27,904 nt of DNA from Chrysochromulina tobinii (Eukaryota > Haptophyta > Prymnesiales > Chrysochromulinaceae). Positions 9,028 to 16,332 of this stretch are shown in pieces. Position numbers and translations under genes: made by a program. Each line of letters begins with the position of its first letter. The stretch's first letter is position 1. The notes beneath the pieces are model-generated. The model made no database searches. It was given only the letters and a program-made list of their open reading frames with translations, and had not been told where the DNA came from. Where the stretch lies: contig JWZX01002740.1 in the NCBI GenBank assembly GCA_001275005.1, positions 1-27,904 of the forward strand. The letters are read 5' to 3'.

Positions 9028-11072
9028 TTACTTACTTGCTGCGCTGGCGGCGGGGGCAGCAGCGGCGGCGGGTCGGTCGTAGCTGGCCTGCCGGGGGGGT
9101 GGCGGCGGCATCGCAGCGCGATCGCTCGCCACGTCAAAAGATGGTTGGCGCGGCGGCGGCCTCGGTGGGGACTTCAAAACTTGGGAAGCCCCCAATTCAC
9201 CCTCATCGGTACTACCGCCGCCAGCTCGGCCGCTGCAGCTGCCCTCTCCGCTCGCGCCGCCGCCCACTGGCGCCATGCCAGCACCGGGTGGTGCCTTGCC
9301 GGTACGGCGCGGCGACTCGCGAGGCGGCGCGTCGGAACAGTCGCGAGGCGGCGTGGGCGGACGCATGTCCTTCAGATCGTCTGCGGCGGCCGCTGAGCTC
9401 CCATTGTGGGTGGGTGAGGTGGCGTTCGGGTTGGGCGCGTCGATCCACGCGTCTTCGAGGTCGTCCAGCGGGTAGATCATCTTGGGCGTGATCTCGAGGT
9501 CCTTGCCCACGAGCAAGATCGCGCCCGCGTTCGCCCATCGGTTGCAGTAGTTGGTCGCGGAGAAGACCGTGATCAGCCGCCCGCCCGCGAAGCGCTGGAA
9601 CCCATCCATGACGCACTCGTGCGCGCGAACGATCAATTTGAGTCGGTTCGCGTGCAGAAAGGAGATGACGCGATCAGGTCCGTAGCACACGACCGGCGCG
9701 CCGCGCTCGTGGTTCACGTGCACGCCGAGCACCTGTGGGAAGGGAGGACGCCGTGGTGAGCACATGCATGCAAGGCAGGGGTGCGCTCGTGGTTCACGTG
9801 CACGCCGAGCACCTCGTCCGAGGAGGTCGGATCTGACCAAAGGAGATCCATCAGTAATTGCGCATGCGGGCCGCCCATTCGGAGCGGCCGTGGCAGCTCG
9901 GCGATCTGCTGCGGCGACTCGACGTACTTGCCGATGCCGCCGTGCACGCCCAGGATGACGCTGTTCACGAGCGCGCCCATCGGCAGCCATTCGAAGAGGA
10001 GGTTGAACCGGCGCCAGGCGGCGACCCCCGCGGGACGACCCCCGAGACGCTGCACGCACTCGTGGAGGAACCCATCGCGAGCGTTGACCTCGGGAGACTC
10101 GTGGTTGCCGCGCACGAGGAAGACGCGCTGCGGGAACTGCACCTTGAGCGCGAGCAGCAGGCACATGACTTCGAGGGAATGCTTGCCGCGGTCGACGTAG
10201 TCGCCTAGGAAGAGGTAGTCGACCACGTTGATGTCGCCTGCCTCGCGGCTGGGCGAGCCGAACTGGTCAAAGAGGCGCATCAGGTCGGCAAATTGGCCGT
10301 GGATGTCGCCAAAGACTTTGATCGGCGCCGAGAGCTGCAGCAGCGTCGGCTCGGCCTCGAGTACCTCCTGCGCCTCGTCGCACAGCGCGATCACCTCGTC
10401 CGCGGAGAGAGCAAAGGTGTCGTCGGCGCTTGGAGTCCATGTGCCCGGACGCAAGAGCAGGTTGATCGTCTTGCGGTCGATGCCGCTCTCGGAAGGCTGC
10501 CGACTCAGCAGGGAGTGGTTCACACGCTTGCCCTCCTGCGGAAGCCGGTCGATCGAGATCGTGCGCGTCATCTTGGCAAGCTGCCCGCCGTTCCAGCTCA
10601 CCTCGGCACGCCGCGCCATCGTTGGCGAGGCCACATCGTGCTTGCCCTTGCGCTTGCCGAGCACCTGATGCAGGTTGACCACGTTCATGGGATCCGAGGC
10701 GGCACCTGCGGAGCCGTCAGCCGAAGACGAGCCGCCAGACGAAGACGAGCCGCCATCTGCGCTGCCGGCTGCCGCACCTGCTCCTGCATTCTCATCGTTT
10801 GGCGGCCCGTTGGTCTCCTCCTCGTCCTCCTCGTCCTCCTCGTCCTCCTCGTCCTCCTCCTCGTCCTCCACATCATCCTCTTCCTCCTCCTCGGCGCCAT
10901 GGAATGCATTCGGGTCCTCCTGTGTCGCCGCCGGCCATGCATTCGGGTCCTCCTGTGTTGCCGGAGGCGGCTCGCTGTCCTGCGTGCCCGGCAGGTCCTC
11001 CTGGGTGGCAGGAGGGTCGTCATCGTGCGAGGCGCCCGCCTCAGGTATAGAGTACAGCTCTGCGTCCGCCAT
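9028..11072 (-). CDS. PPKL/BSL-type Ser/Thr phosphatase lacking Kelch repeats
   Basis: Minus-strand exons are 11072-9813 and 9732-9028, giving 654 residues. PPP-family metal and phosphate motifs occur in order: GDIHGQ (about residue 254), GDYVDRG (289), GNHE (319), HGGIG (376) and RAHECVMDGF (about 451). Residues flanking the core match the plant BSU1/BSL (PPKL) class rather than plain PP1 or PP2A: RTISIDRLPQEGKRV before it, LMDLLWSDPT, and LITVFSATNYCNRWANAGA. PPKL proteins normally begin with a Kelch propeller. Here the N-terminus is instead an acidic low-complexity tail (poly-Glu/Asp, ATQEDPNA repeats, Ser/Gly runs). The C-terminal 130 residues are Pro/Ser-rich with RQPSFD and RQASYD, plausible kinase sites. 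The ATG at 11070-11072 is chosen because no ATG lies upstream in frame. The start faces the NYN gene across a short divergent promoter. Confidence 0.9.
9733..9812 (-). other. 80-nt introner-type intron in phosphatase gene
   Basis: Read on the minus strand, GACGAG|GTGCTCGGCG...CCCACAG|GTGCTCGGCG is a phase-0 intron. Its first 30 bases are identical to the first 30 bases of the next exon (plus-strand copies at 9703-9732 and 9783-9812). The body has CCTTGCATGCATGTGCTCACC, shown here only in part, then ACGGCG, a CT run and CACAG. The perfect duplication makes it look the youngest of the set. Splicing restores VLGVHVNHERGAPVV in the conserved core. Confidence 0.92.
10810..10895 (-). repeat. GAGGAC-type repeat encoding acidic N-terminal tract
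   Basis: The plus strand reads TCCTCGTCCTCC repeatedly. On the coding strand it gives a Glu/Asp run in the phosphatase N-terminus, of the same composition as the tract in the neighbouring oxygenase gene. Confidence 0.9.
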
Positions 11073-11300
11073 GCGAGCCGGTGCGCCGAGCGCACGACGA
11101 GGGCTGCGACCGGGCGAGCACGCCTTCGAGGAGGGACGGGAAGGGCGGCGACATAGCTCCCGCAGATTGGCGCCCAAGACGGCGGTTTTATGTGTGCATC
11201 CGAGTCACCAGTGGAAGCTCCAGCTAGGACTTTCTCGCTCATGATTGTCCTCAGCCTTAAAAAGGTCGAACGCGCGACCAAAGTCGTGTGAACGTCGACG
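11073..11300. promoter_or_regulatory. Divergent promoter, phosphatase / NYN fusion gene
   Basis: Only 228 bp separate the two start codons, which point away from each other, so both 5' UTRs and both core promoters must fit here. The right half is less GC-rich (for example ACTTTCTCGCTCATGATTG and CCTTAAAAAGG). No TATA-like element can be assigned with confidence. Confidence 0.5.
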
Positions 11301-14268
11301 ATGGCCGCCGACCGGCCTGACGGCGTCGTGTGGCTCCTCGACGTGAACAACATCCGCGGCAAGATGGGCTTTCCGCCGCTCGCTGATTTTTGCCGCGCGG
11401 TCGAGTCGTGGGCGGCCGCGCAGAGCCCGCCACCAGCACTCGTGGTGCTGGCCGTAGATTGTGGCCTCGCTGCCGAGGCGTTTGTGCTGCACCCGCGGCT
11501 GTGCGTCGCCTTCTCCGGAGCCGGCGATGGCGCCATGGATGCAGATACAATCCTCGTGCATGCCGTGGATGCACTCCTCTCGAGCCTAGAGGATCCTCGC
11601 ATCCTCCGAATCGTCACCTCCGACCACCTGCTGCGTGAGCGCTGCCGCCATGGGCTGCCTACGTGGCCGCGCGTGATCAAACCGATGGGCGCATCGCGCC
11701 CGGCACACCAGATGGCGCGCCTGCGCCTCGAGCCGCGCAGCGAAAGCTTTTGCGGCCAGCTTCACGCCCACTTTGCCTCGAGCGGGACGAGCGGCGGCAG
11801 TGGCGGCAGCGGCGGCAGCGGCGGCAGTGGCGGCAGTGGCGGCAGTGGCGGCAGTGGCGGCAGTGGCGGCAGTGGCGCATTTGGAGCCGCCAGTGCGTCG
11901 TCGAGCGGCCATCGGCGTCGACGCAGCGCAGACGGCCGGTCCGTGGACGAGGAGGCGCCTGAGCGCGCGCGCGCGGCTGCGCAGATGCACGAGGCCGTAC
12001 GCGCGTGGACCCTGAGGACGCGAGCGACGGATAAGGACGGGGGTAGCTCTTCCACATCACTTCCCCACAGGCGAGCGACGGATGAGGACGAGGGCAGCTC
12101 GGCTGCGGCACGGTGGGTTGATTGGTTCCAGAAGAGCTACCCTTACCGGTACCCTCACCGTGGCGAGCCCACGCCGCCCTCCTCGGTCGATCCTCGCCCT
12201 CCTCCTCCTCCTCCTCCTCCTCCTCCTCCTCGCCCTGGCACCATTCCCGATATGCGCACGGCGCCCGACGGTCCGCTGCTCGCGCTGCTACACCCTCATT
12301 CGACCCAGCCGGCGCGCGGTCGGGTGGCGCCGTCGTTGTTGGCGGCGCCGTCGCGGGCGGCGGTGGCCTGGCAGACGGCCCTCATCCTCTGCACGCACGT
12401 GCTTTGGAGCGCAGCCTGGTTTGCTCGCCCAGCCTCGCTGGCTCGTCGTCTGCTCGGTTGGGCAGCGCCGTCGTGGGCGGCGCCGTCGTGGGCAGCGCCG
12501 TCGTGGGCGGCGCCGTCGTGGGCGGTTTTGGCTCGTCGTCTGTTCGGTGGGCGGCCCGAGGACGGCGCTGTGGCGGGCACGGAGCGACGGCCGGTAGGCG
12601 CTGTGGCGGGCACGGAGCGACGGCCGGTAGAGGACGATGCCAAGCACGTGGACGACGACGACGACGACGACGATGACGACGAGGACGGGATCGAGGAGGT
12701 CGAATCTCGCTACACGGGCAGACGGGCGCCCGGAACCGAGAGCGTCCCCACGGTGCACCTTACGATGGTTCCGAAGTGCGCTCGGGACGGCGCGGAGGCG
12801 GTCGCTCGGGACGGCGCGGAGGCGGTCGCTCGGGACGGCGCGGAGGCGGTCGCTCGGGACGGCGCGGAGGCGGCTGCGGAGCTCTCGCAGCTCCCGGCCG
12901 TTGATTTTGAGGTGGTGGTGGTGCGCCCCCTCCCTGCGCCGCCGTCCTCCTCGTCCCCATCGCAACTCACTCTCTGCATGGTGTCCGATACGCACGGATA
13001 CGAAGTGCAGGGCGGCCGGATGCCGGCGGCGGATGTGCTCGTGCACTGCGGCGACTGGTGCAACCGGTACGAATCCCACCCCGCTCAACGGAAGCCTTGG
13101 ACCTGCCTTGCATGCAAGCGCTCACCACGGCGCCTTTTCCCCACAGGTACGAATCCCACCCGCTCAAAGGGAGCCTGGCCAAGCTCGATGAGTGGCTCGC
13201 CTCCGACAGGTGCTCTCACATCGGCCTCAAGATCGTGCTGCCTTGCATGTACGCGCTCACCACGGCGCCCTCCCTTTTCCACAGGTGCTCTCACATCGGC
13301 CTCAAGATTGTGCTGCGAGGCAACCACGACGCGCCCACCGAGCGGAGCAGTCGCGGCCATCGCACGCTGCCCCGGAGTGGCGCGTTGCTCGTCGGCAATC
13401 GTCCTGGACCCACGCTCATCGAGGTCGGGGGCCTCACGCTGCTAGCTGTGCCGTGGGACAGCAAGCGCGACGCAAGCACATGCCCTAATTTGGGAGTCTC
13501 ACGGCCCACGCGCGCCAAGCACGCCCAGCACGGCGCCAAGAAGCCCAAGCCCCCCACGCCGCTGCCGCGCGCGGATGTGATTCTCAGCCACGCTCCGCCG
13601 TACGGCGTGCTCGATGTGAACCAAGCTGGCGTGCGCTGCGGCTCGGCCGCCCTGCTTGAACGCGTCGTTGCGGGCTGCAGGGCGTCTGGTGCTTTGCCGC
13701 CAGCGCTCTGGTGCTTTGGGCACATTCACGAAGGACGTGGCGGCGAGGCGGTCGACTTGTATCAAGCCGCCGCCGCCATGCGCAGCGCTGCCAAGGGCCA
13801 CTATGGCAGCGCTACTCGCTTCGGCACGCTTCCGGATGCTCTGCGCGTGGTGGCGGTCGCTCGGGACGGCGCGGAGGCGGTCGCTCAGGACGGCGCGGAG
13901 GCGGGCGCTCGGGACGGCGCGGTTCCGGATGCTCTGCCGGTGGTGGCGGCGGCGGCGCCATCGGCAGCCGCCGCCGCCACCACGCGCACGACGCTGTGCC
14001 TCAACTGCTCGAATGCAAACGAAGGGCGAGCCTCGCACTGGCCACGCACGCGCCCGCCACTGCTGGTCAGGATCCACATCAAGCGGGCGCCGGAGAGGCA
14101 ATGCCCTCCTCCGTCACCGCCGCCCTCTCCGCCAGAGAGGCAATGCCCTCCTCCGTCACCGCCGCCCTCCCCGCCGCCCTCTCGCCCGGCACTGGATGTG
14201 AGCCAGCTGCTGGGGGATGGGGGCTTCGGCTCGGCGGCCTCGTCAGCGCGTCGGCATAGGCCGCCGTC

Positions 14269-14324
<56 letters not shown>

Positions 14325-16124
14325 CCTCGCCCTACTATGCGCCGTGGCTCGCACAGGGCGCCGTGGTGCCGCGACTTGACTGGAGCGACCCACGCGCGTC
14401 TGCATGCCTCGTGCGCGGCGTGCCGGTCGTACTGAGCGGCGGCTGTCCCTTGAGTGCTGGGATCGCTCATTGGAGTGTCGCGCACCTCGCCGCCACTCTG
14501 GCAGAGGAGCCTGCGGCGGTCGCCCACGCGACGTGGCCGGTGCATTACACGCCAGCCGGCCAGCCGCGCGTGAGCCGCGCCTACGGGCATGGTGTGGGCG
14601 AGGGCGGCGTGTGCAGCATGACCATGAGCGACTTCGAGGCGCGATTGAGGCACTGCGAGAGCGGCTCGACGGGCACGCAGCCGCATCTGTACCTGCAGGC
14701 GGTGCTCGCGTCGAGGAACGCGCCCTGTCGACCCCTGGGCAAGGCGCTCGGGCGTGACCTCGAGGAGCGCATCGGATGGGCGTGGCTGCGCGCGACCTGC
14801 GAGGCGGCCGGTGGGTTGGGGGGCGATCGCGAAGCCTTCGAAGCTTGCCAACTTTGGGCGAGCCGCGGCGGGCTGTACACACCGTGCCACTTTGACGGAG
14901 CGCACAACTTCTTCTGCCAGCTCGAAGGAACCAAGCGCTTCCTCCTCTTTGCTCCCTCCCAAGGCTACCGGCTGTACCCCTACCCAGTTGGCCACCCGAT
15001 GGACAACTTTGCGATGGCGAGCCTCGAGCGGCCGGATCTCGCGCGCTTCCCCATGCTGGCCCAGGCAGAGGGCCACGTGGCCCTCGTCCAGGTGCGCTGA
15101 TTGCCCCTGATTGCTCATGATTGCTCATGATTGCTCCTGATGACCGCTGATGACCCTCTGCCACGTGGCCCTCGTCCAGCCGGGGGACGTCCTCTTCCTT
15201 CCCAAATTCTGGTGGCATCACGTCGAGGCGCCGCCATCGCCCTCGCCCGCGCCCGCGCTCGCGTCCTCGCCCACACCCGCGACAGCGCCCGCAACAACGG
15301 CCGCCCATGATGGCCTCCCGCCTCGCACCCAGAACCTCAGCCTCAACTTTTGGCTCGGGCCGGCGTCGCCGCGTACCCAGGAGCACTACGAGTGGCTCTC
15401 GACACGCGCGTCGAGCCGGCGCGTCGTCCAATACTTCGTCGGCGGCCCCGAGGGCGCGCAGCGCGTTCGTGAGGAGTTGCATGCATTGGGACTCGCTGTG
15501 GGCCCCGAGACGCCACGCGAGCAGCAGGAGGGCAGCGCCCGCTACGGCGCGACCTTGGAGGGCAGCGCCCGCGACGGCGCCGACAAGGAGCAGCAAGAGG
15601 AGGCTCTCGGGGCGCTGATGAGCACGTCATCTGCCCGCGACGGCGCCGACAAGGAGCAGCAAGAGGAGGCTCTCGGGGCGCTGATGAGCACGTCATCTGC
15701 CCGCGACGGCGCCGACACGGAGCAGCAAGAGGAGGCTCTCGGGGCGCTGATGAGCACGTCATCAGGGGCCATCCGATGCCTGCACGCCGCGCGGATGGCC
15801 GAGCAGGGGGCAACGGCCGTCTGCGGAGGCAGCCGCGCGGGCGGCCGCTTTCTGAACGCCGTCGCCGCGGCTGAGGACGCTGCGTGGGGGCTAGACGGCC
15901 GTCACGCCGCCTGTACGTTCGCGGCAAAGCTGCGCGAGGAAGTTGCGGCCGTCGCAGGGAGTGACGCCGCCGCTCGTGCGCTGCTGAGGCAGTGCACGCG
16001 CGACGGCCGCCTCTACCCCGGCCTCGCGCCGCCGATCGAAGGGCCGATAGTGAGGAGCGAGCACGGGGAGACCACCCCGGAAGATGAGGTAGAGGCCGCG
16101 CTCGGAGGCGTCGTGTGGCGTTAA
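11301..16124 (+). CDS. NYN-metallophosphoesterase-FIH-like JmjC fusion protein
   Basis: Exons 11301-13066, 13147-13209, 13285-15091 and 15180-16124 join in frame to 1,526 residues (1,509 if 12020-12070 is also spliced). Residues 1-115 resemble a NYN/PIN-like nuclease: D14 with NN, VDCG at D53, a DGAMDAD loop at 76-82 and TSD at D108. About 560-870 is a calcineurin-like metallophosphoesterase with SDTHG, HCGDW, RGNHD, LSHAPP and GHIH, all metal ligands present, closest to the MPPED type (ending LCLNCSNANEG). About 960-1250 is a cupin/JmjC domain strikingly like FIH: HFDGAHNFFCQLEG carries the HxD iron ligands, YPYPVGHP follows, and PGDVLFLPKFWWHHVEA gives the distal His. Linkers are repeat-rich (Gly-Gly-Ser, poly-Pro, ARDGAEAV). 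One continuous frame links the domains, but transcript proof is needed. Expected chemistry is RNA cleavage, phosphoester hydrolysis and 2-oxoglutarate-dependent hydroxylation; substrates are unknown. Confidence 0.75.
11792..11874 (+). repeat. 9-bp GGCGGCAGT array (Gly-Gly-Ser linker)
   Basis: About nine copies of a 9-bp unit encode (GGS)n right after the NYN-like domain, a natural flexible linker. The copies differ only by T/C at the last base. Confidence 0.95.
12020..12070 (+). other. Candidate 51-nt GC-AG intron with duplicated flank
   Basis: The block GCGAGCGACGGAT at 12020 recurs at 12071. The second copy directly follows a convincing 3' splice site (CACATCACTTCCCCACAG). The layout is the same as in the 75-80 nt introns (intron start equals next exon start), except that the first dinucleotide would be GC. 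Length is a multiple of three and contains no stop, so reading through or splicing both keep the frame. Confidence 0.4.
12440..12550 (+). repeat. 15-bp WAAPS array inside a 90-bp duplicated flank
   Basis: GGCTCGTCGTCTG occurs at 12440 and again at 12530. Between them lie about four copies of a 15-bp unit encoding WAAPS. The period of 90 keeps the frame. A 36-bp duplication follows immediately (AVAGTERRPV, about 12568-12630). Confidence 0.9.
12780..12875 (+). repeat. 24-bp tandem repeat encoding ARDGAEAV (first array)
   Basis: Four in-frame copies of GCTCGGGACGGCGCGGAGGC plus GGTC-type ends are present, just before the metallophosphoesterase domain. The same unit reappears about 1 kb downstream, on the other side of that domain. 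Confidence 0.95.
13067..13146 (+). other. 80-nt introner-type intron in phosphoesterase domain
   Basis: AACCG|GTACGAATCCC...CCCCACAG|GTACGAATCCC is a phase-2 intron. Its first roughly 33 bases match the start of the next exon with one indel and a few substitutions, so it looks older than the phosphatase intron. The core CCTTGCATGCAAGCGCTCACC and ACGGCGCC with a T/C run is present. Splicing gives NRYESHPLKGSL; unspliced sequence falls out of frame. Confidence 0.9.
13210..13284 (+). other. 75-nt introner-type intron, in-frame and stop-free
   Basis: GACAG|GTGCTCTCACATCGG...TTCCACAG|GTGCTCTCACATCGG is a phase-2 intron. The first 31 bases equal the next exon start except one substitution. The core reads CCTTGCATGTACGCGCTCACC with ACGGCGCCC and a pyrimidine run. 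It contains no stop and is 25 codons long, so retention would duplicate the peptide CSHIGLKIVL. Together with the preceding intron it leaves an exon of only 63 nt. Confidence 0.88.
13830..13950 (+). repeat. Second ARDGAEAV array, flanked by a 93-bp duplication
   Basis: TTCCGGATGCTCTGC followed by GTGGTGGCGG is found at 13830 and again at 13923. Three copies of the 24-bp ARDGAEAV-type unit sit between. The period of 93 is a multiple of three. No AG precedes the downstream copy, so this is a coding insertion and not an intron. Confidence 0.9.
14090..14180 (+). repeat. Pro/Ser repeat ERQCPPPSPPPSPP
   Basis: A 42-bp unit, GAGAGGCAATGCCCTCCTCC and following bases, is duplicated in frame. It forms a Pro-rich linker between the phosphoesterase and FIH-like domains. 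A GCC-repeat poly-Pro run at about 14271-14326 continues the linker. Confidence 0.9.
15092..15179 (+). other. 88-nt intron with TGATTGCTC/TGATGACC repeats
   Basis: GTCCAG|GTGCGCTGATTG...CTCGTCCAG|CCGGGG is a phase-0 intron within the FIH-like domain. Its last 20 bases are an exact copy of the last 20 bases of the upstream exon (15072-15091 and 15160-15179). Here the 3' splice site comes from duplicated exon, the reverse of the introner class. The body is a run of 9-10 bp repeats. Splicing restores HVALVQPGDVLFLP, a conserved FIH-like motif. Confidence 0.92.
15567..15764 (+). repeat. Three 66-bp repeats at C-terminus of fusion protein
   Basis: Three in-frame copies of a 22-residue unit (ARDGADKEQQEEALGALMST plus SS) are present. 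The first two are virtually identical in DNA; the third has ACG for AAG. The unit starts with the same ARDGA peptide as the two upstream arrays in this gene. Confidence 0.95.
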
Positions 16125-16332
16125 ATTTTGGTGTGAGCACTTTCTGAAACTTTGGCCACGTGGCAGCCACGTGGCAAGCCACGTCACCTCCCGTTTTGTC
16201 CGTTTGGACGCGCATGTCTCGATTTGGTGTTCTCCATCCAAAAAGAGCTTGAGAGTTTGCGCAAAGACTCTCCTCGAGTTCGAGGGTTCCGTGCTCCCCT
16301 GATACCGCGAAGGAGCGAGCCATCGCACAAGA
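16125..16332 (+). promoter_or_regulatory. SET-gene promoter with three phased CACGT elements
   Basis: The 208-bp gap holds GCCACGTGGC at 16155-16164, the same decamer at 16166-16175 and GCCACGTCAC at 16178-16187. These are two perfect G-boxes and one half-variant, 11 and 12 bp apart, roughly one helical turn. CACGTG/CACGTC is the usual core for bZIP and bHLH factors. The cluster is about 145-175 bp upstream of the next ATG. Confidence 0.5.

Noticed and set aside
12100-12950. Gene boundary between the NYN-like part and the phosphoesterase part
   Set aside because: I looked for stops, a promoter-like AT-rich patch and a new start. The frame stays open throughout, and repeat units are shared with the later linker. 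A boundary is still possible and is listed as a refuting outcome for the fusion.
13830-13950. Intron between the two 93-bp spaced flank copies
   Set aside because: The downstream copy is not preceded by AG at an equivalent position and there is no pyrimidine tract. The sequence is in frame and most simply coding.
14079-15596. A 505-codon open frame on the minus strand
   Set aside because: It is antisense to the phosphoesterase/FIH-like exons, made of Arg/Ala/Pro-rich sequence expected from GC-rich DNA, and has no family motif. The plus strand carries the conserved motifs.
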